Assembly: GCF_039522935.1 (NCBI RefSeq) | Contig: NZ_BAAAEI010000001.1 | Coordinates: 186,001-250,000 of the forward strand | Length of the DNA: 64,000 nt | Source: Bowmanella denitrificans | GTDB taxonomy: Bacteria > Pseudomonadota > Gammaproteobacteria > Enterobacterales > Alteromonadaceae | Reading direction: 5' to 3' | Shown here: positions 52,732-62,799 of the stretch, one piece after another | How positions within the stretch are numbered: the first letter of the stretch is position 1 | Layout of the letters: each line of letters begins with the position of its first letter | The notes under the pieces: model-generated | Database searches by the model: none | Seen by the model: only the letters and a program-made list of their open reading frames with translations | What the model was told of the DNA's origin: nothing | Made by a program: the position numbers and the translations under genes

Positions 52732-54411
52732 TCAGGCTCTTAATTTGAATCGGTTGACCTCTTCGGTAAGGGTTTTGGCAATATTCAGCAACTCCCCGGA
52801 TGAAGATGACACAGAGCGGCTTTGCTGGTTAGCCACTTCCGACCCATCACGAATAATAATCAGCCGCTCGGCAATATCATCGGACACCTTGGCCTGTTGC
52901 TCCGAGGCTGCGGCAATAGACAGATTCATATCGTTGATATGTTTTACCAGTGCCTGAATATCTGACAGCATTTCCCCCACTTTCTGGGAATTATCCACGG
53001 CCAGACGGGCATTTTGATCACTGTTGTTAATACGCTCAGAAACCGATTTGGTCACTGACTGCAAAGCGTCGATTTTACTTTGAATTTCGGTGGTGGACTG
53101 TTGGGTACGCTGCGCCAGAGTTCTTACCTCGTCAGCCACCACGGCAAATCCACGCCCTTGGTCACCGGCACGCGCGGCCTCAATGGCGGCGTTCAGAGCC
53201 AACAAGTTGGTTTGTTCAGCAATATTGTTTATCACATCCAGTATCGCTGCCATGTCCCGCACTGAACTCTGCAAATCCTGTAAACCTTCGGTGGCGGAGC
53301 GCAACACTTCCGATACCTGCTCAACAGAACCAACACTCTGCACTACCGTTTGCTGGCCACTGGTGGTCATATCATCGGCCCGTGACGCCGAATCAGCCGC
53401 CTCATTGCAGTTTTGTGCCACTTCCTTTACCGCAGTGGAATTTTCGTACACCGAACTGGAAATCATCTCAATGGCATTATTTTGTTCTTCACTTAACGCC
53501 GCCGACTTTTGTGCAATATCACTCAGCACCGCTGAGGCTTTGCTGGCCAATTCAGCCTGAGAGCGTATCTTGCCCAGCAACTCACTGAGCTTGTCTATCA
53601 TCAGATTAAATGCTGCCGCCAGTTGTGCCAGTTCATCAGAGCCGGGCATACTGATTTGTTCGGTCAGATCCCCTTCGGCTATCCGCACGGCCTTGGCGAT
53701 CAGCGAACGGCTGGTGTGCACCACGCGCTTTTCCAACCACCAGTAACAGAGGATCAACATGGCAATAATCACCACCACCGCCAGTACACTGAGCATACTG
53801 AAGTTGTCGGCACTGGCCTGGGTGTTATCCAAGGCCTGCTGGGACGATTTGTCGATGGCAAGAATGAATTTCTCTACCGGCGCTTTGATTTTTTTGGTTT
53901 CCCGTTCGTAAGCCTGGTTATGCAACATATCCACTGCTTTGAGCCAGCTTTGCCGCTCGCTGTCATCCAAGGTGGTGATGTCTTTATGCCTGAAGGGCTC
54001 AACCAGCTCAAAAGCGGCCACTTCGGTATTAACCAACGCCATGGATAACTTATTTGATTCTTCCAGATAGACCAACTCATCACTGCTGATGCCCAGAGCC
54101 CTTAACCGATCCAGATACCCGGTGGTTTGTCCGTCGTCCCATTTGGCATTGCCCTGAATCTGTTCCACCAGCAGGTTGTATGCATTCAGATATTGGCTGT
54201 CCAGGGTGACCACATAATGTCTGGCCAACATGGTTAACATGGAAGAGTTGGTGGCTGACAACTTGGCCAGGTGGCTGGATTGGTAGCGATACTCCGCAGC
54301 TTCAAAACTGTCAGCCAGGTTCTGCTTAAGCAACAACACAATTAACAGTAATAACGCAGCAACGGCAATAGTCACGCCAAAGGCTATTCGCAGCAGGTTC
54401 TTGATGGTCAT
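52732..54411 (-). CDS. Methyl-accepting chemotaxis protein
   Basis: A 559-residue chemoreceptor. It has transmembrane helices at about residues 8-28 and 205-225 flanking a mostly helical periplasmic sensor, then HAMP and the signalling hairpin with the highly conserved tip (IAEQTNLLALNAAIEAARAG, then GRGFAVVADEVRTLAQRT). AGGACC lies before the ATG. It would control CheA; the ligand is unknown. No other chemotaxis genes are nearby except the CheY-CheX-like gene at 37718. Confidence 0.92.
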   Translation of the reverse strand: MTIKNLLRIAFGVTIAVAALLLLIVLLLKQNLADSFEAAEYRYQSSHLAKLSATNSSMLTMLARHYVVTLDSQYLNAYNLLVEQIQGNAKWDDGQTTGYLDRLRALGISSDELVYLEESNKLSMALVNTEVAAFELVEPFRHKDITTLDDSERQSWLKAVDMLHNQAYERETKKIKAPVEKFILAIDKSSQQALDNTQASADNFSMLSVLAVVVIIAMLILCYWWLEKRVVHTSRSLIAKAVRIAEGDLTEQISMPGSDELAQLAAAFNLMIDKLSELLGKIRSQAELASKASAVLSDIAQKSAALSEEQNNAIEMISSSVYENSTAVKEVAQNCNEAADSASRADDMTTSGQQTVVQSVGSVEQVSEVLRSATEGLQDLQSSVRDMAAILDVINNIAEQTNLLALNAAIEAARAGDQGRGFAVVADEVRTLAQRTQQSTTEIQSKIDALQSVTKSVSERINNSDQNARLAVDNSQKVGEMLSDIQALVKHINDMNLSIAAASEQQAKVSDDIAERLIIIRDGSEVANQQSRSVSSSSGELLNIAKTLTEEVNRFKLRA

Positions 54412-54698
54412 AGAGTGGTCCTAACTTAATTTTGCGTGTGACATACCCAGGACCTCCTGTCCTTCAACCTTTATATTCAAACGAGAACAGTTCCATATTC
54501 AGAAACCGGGTATAAAAGGCATCAGAATCAATTACTAACCATAGCAGCTTTTAGCAAAGCGCAAGGCCATGTACGGATAAAATCAGCATGTTTGCCATTT
54601 AGCCTCTGCTCTTTCGGTAACCCGTCGTTTAATCAGCCCGGCAACGAATTAACAATTTAAAAACACTTGCATTACAACACAAAACAATCTAACTTAAT

Positions 54699-54710
54699 GA
54701 AAGCGCTTAC
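54699..54710. promoter_or_regulatory. LacI-type half-conserved operator, upstream copy
   Basis: GAAAGCGCTTAC carries the AGCGCTT core typical of LacI-family sites. It lies in the 579-base gap 54412-54990, which holds no gene. It is about 240 bases upstream of the better site at 54935. Confidence 0.5.
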
Positions 54711-54934
54711 ATGTCTGTTAAAACAGTTAACATAAGTTGCCCTCAAACTTACACACTCTGTCACAGGCCTTGCTGTTCAAGTGTATTAGCCGTTGTGGAC
54801 CGAACCCGCAGCAGCCATTAACCTCAGACCCAAAGGTTAAATTTATGTTACACTTGCGATGTTCAGCCAGCGCGGGATGCATCTGGGTAGGCGGCGCCAC
54901 ACGTTCAGGTCAGGCGCTTTTTTCTGACCAAGAA

Positions 54935-54950
54935 TTGTAAGCGCTTACAA
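54935..54950. promoter_or_regulatory. LacI-family operator before TonB receptor
   Basis: TTGTAAGCGCTTACAA is a perfect 16-base palindrome with the central CG of LacI-family operators. It ends 40 bases before the TonB receptor start. The LacI regulator at the right edge of the window is the likely binder. Confidence 0.75.
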
Positions 54951-54990
54951 AACAAGATAAATCGATGTCACAGGTCACATCGGGGGACAC

Positions 54991-57954
54991 ATGAGATACA
55001 ACAAATTCAATAAAACCCGGCTGGCTACCAGTCTGTCGCTAATTTTAGGGGCCACCATCTCCCCAGCCTTCGCTCAGGAACCCGCTCAGGCGCAAGGTGC
55101 AGAAGATGTGGAAGTCATTCAGGTTTCCGGTATTCGCAGCAGCTTGATTCGCGCCATGGACGTAAAACGCGACAGCAAAGGCGTGGTAGATGCCATTACA
55201 GCTGAAGACATGGGTAAGTTCCCAGACACCAACCTGGCGGAATCCCTGCAACGTATCACCGGCGTCTCCATTGACCGTTCAAATGGCGAGGGCAGTAAGG
55301 TAACAGTGCGTGGTCTGGGACCAGACTACAACCTGGTGACCCTGAATGGTCGGCAAATGCCAGCCTCCTCACTTGAAGCCACTGTGGCATCATCATCCCG
55401 TTCATTTGATTTTGCCAACCTGGCTTCCGAAGGAATTTCAGGTGTTGAAGTGTATAAGACCGGACGCGCCGACGTGCCAACCGGCGGCATGGGTTCCACC
55501 ATCAATATCCTTACCACCAAACCTCTGAATGCGCCCGGCATGAAAGCCACGTTTGGGGTCAAAGGGGTTATTGATCAATCCAGCGATGAAGGCGATTCCA
55601 TCACACCTGAATTTTCAGGTCTGTACAGTAATACCTTTGCCGACGATAAATTTGGCGTGGCCATTTCCGGCTCTTACCAGGAAAGACAAAGCGGTAACGC
55701 ACAAGCCACATCCGGCGGCTGGCGTACCTTCCCCGGCGATATTAACGGCTGGGACTGGGGTGGCGGCAAGGCCGAATGGGGTGGTCTGATTCCTGATGGC
55801 GACGACGCCTACCAAAACTATCCCACCGCCGATGACGTGTATTCCGTACCGCAAAGCCTGGGCTATGCCTTCCATGAGGTGAAGCGCACCCGTACCAATG
55901 GTCAATTGGTACTGCAATACCGCCCGGTAGATACCCTGACCACTACACTGGATTACACCTACTCCAAGAACGAGGTCGACGACCGATACCACGACGTTTC
56001 CGCCTGGTTTAACTTCGGCCCCTCCACCGGGGTATTCTCTGACGGTCCGGCTGTTGCACCTATCATCTACTCCGAAGCTTTTGCCGATCCGGGCGATCTG
56101 GCCATGGGTGCGGGTAAGTTTGCCACGGTCAATGAAAACAAATCACTGGGCCTGAATATTGAGTGGCAAGCCACCGATAACCTGCAGCTTGAACTGGATG
56201 TGCACGACTCATCCGCAGAATCCAAGCCTGACAGCCCATTTGGCAGCAACAACACTATTGGTATGGCAACCTGGGTGCGTGACGTCACCACCGGGCACTT
56301 TGATACGCCACTGCCGGTATTGGAAATTGCCTATCCGGATGGCTTTAACGGTATCCAGGCTGAGGATATGCGCGTCACCGGCAGCTCATTCCGCAACAGC
56401 CAGATGCGCAGCGACATAACCCAGGCACAAATTAAAGGCACCTACGTATTCGACGAAAGCATCGTCAAGAGTATCGACTTTGGTGTCAGTAGCTCGGAAG
56501 TGAAGAATCGTTCTGCTTATTCCAATGTCCAACAGGACAACTGGGGGGGCTTGGGTGAAGCCGGAGATATTGACCTCAGCGCCTTCTCGTTAGATTCCAT
56601 CGGCCATCACTTTGATATGGGTGGCAGCGATTCCTCGTTGCTACTGCAGCAATACTTCCGCTGGGACTTCGATACAGTGCGTGCCATCGCTGCGGAAAAA
56701 TATGGCAATCTGGGGCAAACCGGTGATTGTGGCAACTCTTTCTGTTCCTCTTCGGTGATGACTACAGACCGTCGCACCACGGAAGAGCAGCTTGCCGCCT
56801 ATGCACAGGTTAACTTTGAAGGTGAATGGGGTGACAAGCCTTACAACCTGTCGGTAGGCGTGCGCTATGAGAAAACCGATGTCACCTCCAGAGCGCTGGT
56901 GCCTACTTACAGCAATATTGCCTGGGCCGGTGATAACGAATTCAATCTGGTGGCCACCGGGGATCAGGAGTTTACTGAACTGAGCGGCGATTACTCCAAC
57001 GTTCTGCCCAGCATCGACTTTGACATTGAAGTGATTGATGACGTGGTAATGCGTGCGTCAGTGAGTAAAACCATTGCCCGCCCAAGCTATGCCGATATCC
57101 AGGGGGGGCAGACAGTTGATGCCCTGATCCGTATTGATGGCGGTACAGGTCAGCGTGGTAACCCAGGACTTAAACCACTGGAGTCCACTAACTTCGACCT
57201 GTCGCTGGAATGGTACTACGATGAAGGCAGCTATGCGTCGGTGGGCTACTTTAAGAAAGACACCAAGAACTTTGTCGGCCGCACCACGGTGGAAGAAACC
57301 ACCTTTAATCTGCCGCACCCAGCCCAGGGCGCAAGATATGCAGAAGCCGTGGCAGCCGGCGCTGTGGGTAACACCGCCATTCGCGAGTACATTAAACAGA
57401 ATTATCCCGAAACACTGGATGCCAACGGCTTTATTCTGGGGGTAACCGGTGATGCCATTGCCACCTTTGATATCACAATTCCGGTTAACCAGGATGATGC
57501 CAAACTGGATGGTTTCGAACTGGCGGTGCAACATCTGTTTGGTGAGAGCGGGTTTGGCTTTATTGCCAATGCCACCTTCGTAGATGGCGATTTTGACTAT
57601 GACAACAGCAGTCTGGGTGAACAGTTTGCTTTGCTGGGCATGAGCGACTCCTACAACCTGATTGGCTTCTACGACAAAGACGGTTTGCAGGCCCGTATTG
57701 CTTACAACTGGCGTGACAAGTTCCTGTCCAACACGGTGAATGGCCAGGGCCTGCAGAACCCCACGTACGTGGAAGACTACGGTCAGTGGGACGCCAACGT
57801 CAGCTACCAGTTGACCGAGAACCTGACCCTGTTTGTTGAGGGATTAAACCTGACCGATGAATACACGCGCAGCCATGAGCGTAATTCATTGCAACTGGTG
57901 AACCTGACCCAGACAGGTCGTCGCTTTAATATCGGCGCGAGATACAACTTCTAA
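54991..57954 (+). CDS. TonB-dependent outer membrane receptor, large
   Basis: A 987-residue receptor with a signal peptide (cleavage near PAFAQ), a TonB-box-like VEVIQVSGIR and a plug with ITAEDMGKFPDTNLAESLQR, then TVRGLGPDYNLVTLNGRQMP. The C-terminus is Phe. This plug signature is typical of large receptors in alteromonads, xanthomonads and caulobacters that take up complex carbohydrates or similar compounds. GGGGGA precedes the ATG. It heads the halogenase/SapC cluster and has a LacI-type operator; a hairpin lies after its stop. Confidence 0.9.
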   Translation: MRYNKFNKTRLATSLSLILGATISPAFAQEPAQAQGAEDVEVIQVSGIRSSLIRAMDVKRDSKGVVDAITAEDMGKFPDTNLAESLQRITGVSIDRSNGEGSKVTVRGLGPDYNLVTLNGRQMPASSLEATVASSSRSFDFANLASEGISGVEVYKTGRADVPTGGMGSTINILTTKPLNAPGMKATFGVKGVIDQSSDEGDSITPEFSGLYSNTFADDKFGVAISGSYQERQSGNAQATSGGWRTFPGDINGWDWGGGKAEWGGLIPDGDDAYQNYPTADDVYSVPQSLGYAFHEVKRTRTNGQLVLQYRPVDTLTTTLDYTYSKNEVDDRYHDVSAWFNFGPSTGVFSDGPAVAPIIYSEAFADPGDLAMGAGKFATVNENKSLGLNIEWQATDNLQLELDVHDSSAESKPDSPFGSNNTIGMATWVRDVTTGHFDTPLPVLEIAYPDGFNGIQAEDMRVTGSSFRNSQMRSDITQAQIKGTYVFDESIVKSIDFGVSSSEVKNRSAYSNVQQDNWGGLGEAGDIDLSAFSLDSIGHHFDMGGSDSSLLLQQYFRWDFDTVRAIAAEKYGNLGQTGDCGNSFCSSSVMTTDRRTTEEQLAAYAQVNFEGEWGDKPYNLSVGVRYEKTDVTSRALVPTYSNIAWAGDNEFNLVATGDQEFTELSGDYSNVLPSIDFDIEVIDDVVMRASVSKTIARPSYADIQGGQTVDALIRIDGGTGQRGNPGLKPLESTNFDLSLEWYYDEGSYASVGYFKKDTKNFVGRTTVEETTFNLPHPAQGARYAEAVAAGAVGNTAIREYIKQNYPETLDANGFILGVTGDAIATFDITIPVNQDDAKLDGFELAVQHLFGESGFGFIANATFVDGDFDYDNSSLGEQFALLGMSDSYNLIGFYDKDGLQARIAYNWRDKFLSNTVNGQGLQNPTYVEDYGQWDANVSYQLTENLTLFVEGLNLTDEYTRSHERNSLQLVNLTQTGRRFNIGARYNF

Positions 57955-57973
57955 TCGCGCATTATGTGGTAAA

Positions 57974-57999
57974 AAAGTAGCCACGAGGGTGGCTACTTT
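57974..57999 (+). terminator. Hairpin between TonB receptor and halogenase genes
   Basis: AAAGTAGCCAC and GTGGCTACTTT form an 11-base stem with a four-base loop, followed by T. The halogenase start is only 18 bases beyond, so it may act as a partial terminator or control downstream translation. Confidence 0.7.
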
Positions 58000-58017
58000 T
58001 ATTTGCGGATGTCGATC

Positions 58018-59556
58018 ATGGGAAATGCACAGTGCAATATCGTCATTGTGGGTGGCGGTAGCGCCGGCTGGTTAACAGCCGGGATACTTGCTGCAGAGTA
58101 TCTGCACACGCCAGGCATCCATATTACCCTGATTGAATCCAGTGATATCAGCAGCATTGGCGTTGGTGAAGGCACCTGGCCTTCCATGCGCACAACCCTG
58201 CAACGTATTGGCATTAGCGAAACGGACCTTATCCGTTGCTGCAACGCGTCATTCAAACAAGGTTCGTTATTTCGTCAGTGGCGAAACAACGATGCACAGG
58301 ACCTTTACCACCACCCCTTTTCACCGCCGGTGGCAGCAGTTGAATTTGATATTTATCCCCATTGGCAACCTTATCAGCAGCAAATTGACTTTGCCCATGC
58401 GGTGTCACCGCAGCCCAGACTGATTGAAGCCGGTTTGGCGCCAAAACAAATCAGTACCCCCGAATATGCCTTTGTCTGCAACTATGGCTACCATTTAGAC
58501 GCCGGTAAATTTGTTGAGCTACTGCGCCGTCACTGCACCGACAAACTGGCGGTGCGGCATATTATCGACAACGTGATTGCCGTGCATGGTCAACCAGACG
58601 CACCGATTCGCGCCGTGCAAACCGAGCAGCATGGTGAAATCAGCGGCGAGCTGTTTATTGATTGCAGTGGCTTTGCCGCCTTATTGATTGAGCAGCACTT
58701 TAAGATTGGCCTGCACCAGCAGAATAAGGTGTTGTTTAACGATACCGCCCTGGCCATACAAGTGCCTTATACCGATCCACAGCAGCCCATTGCTTCGGCG
58801 ACCTTATCCAGTGCCAGGCAAGCCGGTTGGATCTGGGATATCGGCCTGCAAAATCGGCGCGGGGTCGGGTATGTCTATTCATCCGCCCATACCAGCGACG
58901 AGGCAGCACAACAAACCTTAAGCGAATACATAGGCGAACAGGGACAGGATCTGAGTTTTCGCAAGATCCCGATTCGTTCCGGTTATCGGCAAAAACTCTG
59001 GCATCACAATTGTGTCGCCATCGGCCTGTCGGCCGGGTTTGTTGAGCCCCTGGAAGCGTCGGCGTTGGTATTAATTGAACTGTCAGCCAGATTTGTTGCA
59101 GAACAATTGCCGTTGAACGGCGCCGATCTGTCGTTGGTCCGGGACCGGTTTAATAGCACTTTTGCCTATCGCTGGCAGCAAATTGTCGACTTTTTAAAAC
59201 TGCATTATGTGTTGTCGAGCCGGGATGACAGCGATTATTGGCAGGACAACCGCCAACCAGACTCCATTCCCGACAGCTTGCAGCACCTGTTGACCTTCTG
59301 GCAGCACAATATGCCCAGTCGTTACGATTTCCCTCAAGCCGAGGAAATGTTTCCATCGGCAAGCTTTCAATATATTTACTATGGTATGGGCAAGCACTCC
59401 CAGCTGACCGCCAGGCAGTCCATCCAGCGTTATCAGCAACGTGCTCAGGAAGAATTCAGGCAGACAGCGCAAAAAGCCCGGCAACTCGTTAGTCAGCTTC
59501 CCGGCAACCGGGCGCTGATCGAAAAAATTCAGGCCCACGGCCTGCAGACACTCTAG
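58018..59556 (+). CDS. Flavin-dependent (tryptophan-type) halogenase homologue 1
   Basis: A 512-residue protein of the tryptophan halogenase family. It has FAD motif GGGSAGW, GVGEGTWPS and the catalytic lysine in ASFKQG (Lys80). The segment that is W-x-W-x-I-P in known halogenases reads WIWDIG here, so the Pro is lost. SAGFVEPLEAS, the flavin/Glu segment, is present. Alternative starts at TTG 58003 or ATG 58009 are in frame. In TonB receptor/SapC loci such proteins have unknown substrates. Halogenation is uncertain because of the motif change. Confidence 0.82.
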   Translation: MGNAQCNIVIVGGGSAGWLTAGILAAEYLHTPGIHITLIESSDISSIGVGEGTWPSMRTTLQRIGISETDLIRCCNASFKQGSLFRQWRNNDAQDLYHHPFSPPVAAVEFDIYPHWQPYQQQIDFAHAVSPQPRLIEAGLAPKQISTPEYAFVCNYGYHLDAGKFVELLRRHCTDKLAVRHIIDNVIAVHGQPDAPIRAVQTEQHGEISGELFIDCSGFAALLIEQHFKIGLHQQNKVLFNDTALAIQVPYTDPQQPIASATLSSARQAGWIWDIGLQNRRGVGYVYSSAHTSDEAAQQTLSEYIGEQGQDLSFRKIPIRSGYRQKLWHHNCVAIGLSAGFVEPLEASALVLIELSARFVAEQLPLNGADLSLVRDRFNSTFAYRWQQIVDFLKLHYVLSSRDDSDYWQDNRQPDSIPDSLQHLLTFWQHNMPSRYDFPQAEEMFPSASFQYIYYGMGKHSQLTARQSIQRYQQRAQEEFRQTAQKARQLVSQLPGNRALIEKIQAHGLQTL

Positions 59557-59563
59557 GAACATT

Positions 59564-60277
59564 ATGAGCCAGATGAAAGTTGAGTCACTGAATAATATTG
59601 ATCATAAAGATGTACGTATCGACACGACGAAAGGGGCCTCACTGGGGGACAAGGTGATGCTGAGCATGCTGACCCTGCCCGAGTTCAGAACGGCTCAGGC
59701 TTATTACCCTGTGGTGTTGCATAAAAATGCCCAGACCGGGGAATTTTACCCTGTCGCCCTGTTTGGCTTTGAGGCAGAAGAAAATCTGTTTCTGCAGGGG
59801 GACCAGTGGCAGGCCGGTTACATTCCGCTTTATCAGCAGCGTGGCCCCTTTCTGATTGGTCAAAGTAATGGGCAGCGGGTGATCCATATTAATATGCAAC
59901 ACCCCAGGGTTAACCTGGACAAGGGTGAGCCTTTGTTTCTGGAATACGGCGGTTACTCACCTTATCTGGAACAACTGGTGTCGGTACTGGAGACCCTGCA
60001 TCAGGGGGTGGAAATGAACAACCACTTTATCGCCGCATTGCTCGAACTGAACCTGATAGAGTCCTTCTCCCTGGAAGTGCAACTGGACAATCATGCCAAG
60101 CATCAGCTACTGGGTTTTTATACCGTGAATGAAAAAAGCCTGTCAGAGCTGAGTGCAGAACAGCTGGCGGGATTGAACCAGCAGGGCTATCTGGAAGCCA
60201 TCTATATGATGCTGGCGTCCCAGTCACAGTTTGCCAAACTGGTGGCCATGAAAAATGCGCAGCTGGCACTGACCTGA
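59564..60277 (+). CDS. SapC family protein
   Basis: A 237-residue protein with the SapC pattern: YYPVVLHKNAQTGEFYPVAL, then FGFEAEENLF, and a C-terminal part with FYTVNEKSLSELSAEQLAGL. SapC was named for an S-layer-associated gene of Campylobacter; in TonB receptor clusters its role is not known. AGGAAC precedes the ATG, seven bases after the halogenase stop, and its stop overlaps the next start by one base. Confidence 0.87.
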   Translation: MSQMKVESLNNIDHKDVRIDTTKGASLGDKVMLSMLTLPEFRTAQAYYPVVLHKNAQTGEFYPVALFGFEAEENLFLQGDQWQAGYIPLYQQRGPFLIGQSNGQRVIHINMQHPRVNLDKGEPLFLEYGGYSPYLEQLVSVLETLHQGVEMNNHFIAALLELNLIESFSLEVQLDNHAKHQLLGFYTVNEKSLSELSAEQLAGLNQQGYLEAIYMMLASQSQFAKLVAMKNAQLALT

Positions 60278-61284
60278 TGTCTGAACCGCTGCACAGCATT
60301 GCCCAGGTACAGGGTGCCAGTATTGAACATTTTGCGCTGGCCATGATTCAGGACGCCAGACCAAAGGTGTTCAGGGGCTTAGTCAATAATTGGCCAGTGG
60401 TTAGCGCAGCCAAAGCAGGGGATGAGCAACTGGCAGCCTGTTTACAACACTATGCGGTGGACGAGCCAGTGACGGTCTACCAGGCGCCTGCCGAGGCTGA
60501 CGGCAGAATATTCTACAACCAGGATATGACTGGCTTTAATTTTCGGCCCGACCGTATGCCATTAAGGCAATTCTTAACAAGCCTGTTGAACGCCCGTCAC
60601 CAGGCCGACGCCGAAACGCTGTATCTGGGCTCGACCCTGGTAGATAAATGGTTGCCGGGACTTAAACGCGACCACGCAATGCCATTAACGGATGTTGCAC
60701 CGCTAACCAGCCTGTGGCTGGGCAATCGCAGCCGGGTAGCCGCTCATTTTGATTTTCCCGACAATCTGGCCTGCGTGATTGCCGGGAAAAGAAAGTTCAC
60801 CCTGTTTCCCCCCGAGCAGTTACCAAATCTGTATATCGGCCCGCTGGATTTCACCCCGGCCGGGCAGGCCATTAGCCTGGTGGATGCACAGGCGCCGGAT
60901 CCGGAAAAATTCCCACGTTTTCACATTGCCATGCAGCATGCCCTAGAAGTCGAGCTACAAGCCGGTGATGCCATTTACATTCCCAGTATGTGGTGGCATC
61001 AGGTACAAGGGTTATCGGCAGTTAACGGCCTGATTAATTTCTGGTGGCGCAGCAGCCCGGCCTTTCTGGGCAACCCGTTTGACGCGCTGCGCCACGCTTT
61101 ACTGGCCATTGGTCAATTGCCTGACCAGCAGCGCCAGGCCTGGAAACATCTGTTTGACCAATATGTGTTTGACAAGCCCGCGCTTACACATATTCCTGAA
61201 CATGCCCAAGGTGTGCTGGGCGAGATAGACCAAACCGCTGCACGCCAGCTTCGGGCAGATCTTTTAAATAAACTCAACCGCTGA
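60277..61284 (+). CDS. Cupin-like (JmjC-type) Fe(II)/2-oxoglutarate oxygenase
   Basis: A 335-residue protein of the cupin_8/JmjC-like family. Putative iron ligands are HFD in AAHFDFPDNL and the distal His in WWHQV; KRKFTLFPPEQLPNLY between them is the family hallmark. It would hydroxylate a peptide or small molecule using 2-oxoglutarate and O2. It is translationally coupled to SapC (TGATG) and followed almost directly by the second halogenase gene. Confidence 0.87.
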   Translation: MSEPLHSIAQVQGASIEHFALAMIQDARPKVFRGLVNNWPVVSAAKAGDEQLAACLQHYAVDEPVTVYQAPAEADGRIFYNQDMTGFNFRPDRMPLRQFLTSLLNARHQADAETLYLGSTLVDKWLPGLKRDHAMPLTDVAPLTSLWLGNRSRVAAHFDFPDNLACVIAGKRKFTLFPPEQLPNLYIGPLDFTPAGQAISLVDAQAPDPEKFPRFHIAMQHALEVELQAGDAIYIPSMWWHQVQGLSAVNGLINFWWRSSPAFLGNPFDALRHALLAIGQLPDQQRQAWKHLFDQYVFDKPALTHIPEHAQGVLGEIDQTAARQLRADLLNKLNR

Positions 61285-61303
61285 CGTGGCTAAGAGACCC
61301 AAG

Positions 61304-62797
61304 ATGAACAAACACGCAATCAAAAGAATCGTTATTGCCGGTGGTGGCACCGCTGGCTGGATTGCTGCGGCCTGTTTCGCCAAGCTGATTGGTAAGCATC
61401 TGGATATTACCCTGGTGGAATCCGACGATATTGGCACTGTGGGAGTGGGGGAAGCCACCATTCCGCCGCTGTTGACCTTACACAAGTTACTGCAGATTAA
61501 AGAGCAGGACTTTATGGCGGCCACCAACGCCACGTTTAAACTGGGCATCGCTTTCGAACACTGGCGCAATCTCGACCAACACTATATTCACTCTTTTGGT
61601 ACCACGGGCAAGGATTGCTGGGCCGCCGGTTTCCAGCATTTCTGGCTTAAGGCTGAACAATTGGGTATCGCCGATGATTTTGGTCAGTATTGCCCCGAGC
61701 TGGTGGCCGCGCAGCAGAATAAGTTCGCGGTGATGGGCAATCAGGCCATTAATTACGCTTATCACCTGGATGCATCGCTGTATGCCAGGTTTCTGCGTAA
61801 TATCGCCCAAAGCCATGGTGCCAAGCGCATAGAAGGCAAAATATCCCAGGTACAAACCTGTGAGCACAGCGGCAATATCACTGCCCTTAAGCTGGCAGAT
61901 GGGCAGCTTATTGAAGGCGATTTGTTTATCGACTGCACCGGATTCAGAGCCCTCTTAATTGAGCAAACCCTGCATACCGGCTACGACGACTGGACCCACT
62001 GGCTGCCCTGCGATTCGGCCTGGGCAGTGCAAACCAGTTCAGTGCAACCGGCCATTCCCTATACCCGTTCCATTGCCCACCCCTGGGGCTGGCAATGGCA
62101 GATCCCGCTGCAAAACCGGGTAGGTAACGGCATGGTATATTGCAGTCGCTATGTAGCAGACGACGAGGCCAAACAAGCTCTGCTGAATTCGGTACAAGGC
62201 GATTGCCTGACCGAACCCAGACTGATTAAGTTTAAAACCGGTCAGCGGCGTAAGCACTGGCATAAAAACTGTGTGGCGATGGGTTTGTCATCCGGCTTTA
62301 TCGAACCACTGGAGTCCACCAGCATCCATCTGATACAACGTAGTATTGTCAGACTGTTGCAATTACTGCCTTATGCGTCAGTGGAACAGTGCGATATTGA
62401 TGAGTTTAATCGCCAGACCGAGCATGAAGTTAACAATATCCGCGACTTTATCATTCTGCATTACCATGTCACCAATCGCACAGACAGCAAGTTCTGGCAG
62501 CATTGCCGACAGATGGCCGTGCCGGACTCCCTGCGGCATCGCATTGAGCTGTTCAAACGCACCGGCCGGGTATTTAAGGTGCCAGACGAGCTGTTCGCGG
62601 AAAATTCCTGGATCCAGGTGATGATGGGCCAGGGACTGACACCACAGCAATATCACCCAATCGTGGATATGATGTCAGAGCAGGAGCTGCGAGACTTTCT
62701 GGCGCATATTAAATCCAACGTCAGCCGTTTTGTGGCCCAGCTTCCCCCGCACCATAATTTTATTCGCCACTATTGCCCCGCCGCGAAGGCCCAGTGA
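61304..62797 (+). CDS. Flavin-dependent (tryptophan-type) halogenase homologue 2
   Basis: A 497-residue member of the tryptophan halogenase family. It has FAD motif GGGTAGW, GVGEATIPP, catalytic Lys79 in ATFKLG (same position as in PrnA), the intact halogenase motif WQWQIP and SSGFIEPLESTSIH with the conserved Glu. A GTG at 61286 is an in-frame alternative start. All hallmarks of an active halogenase are present. It is a paralogue of the 58018 gene in the same operon; the substrate is unknown and may not be tryptophan. Confidence 0.88.
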   Translation: MNKHAIKRIVIAGGGTAGWIAAACFAKLIGKHLDITLVESDDIGTVGVGEATIPPLLTLHKLLQIKEQDFMAATNATFKLGIAFEHWRNLDQHYIHSFGTTGKDCWAAGFQHFWLKAEQLGIADDFGQYCPELVAAQQNKFAVMGNQAINYAYHLDASLYARFLRNIAQSHGAKRIEGKISQVQTCEHSGNITALKLADGQLIEGDLFIDCTGFRALLIEQTLHTGYDDWTHWLPCDSAWAVQTSSVQPAIPYTRSIAHPWGWQWQIPLQNRVGNGMVYCSRYVADDEAKQALLNSVQGDCLTEPRLIKFKTGQRRKHWHKNCVAMGLSSGFIEPLESTSIHLIQRSIVRLLQLLPYASVEQCDIDEFNRQTEHEVNNIRDFIILHYHVTNRTDSKFWQHCRQMAVPDSLRHRIELFKRTGRVFKVPDELFAENSWIQVMMGQGLTPQQYHPIVDMMSEQELRDFLAHIKSNVSRFVAQLPPHHNFIRHYCPAAKAQ

Positions 62798-62799
62798 CG

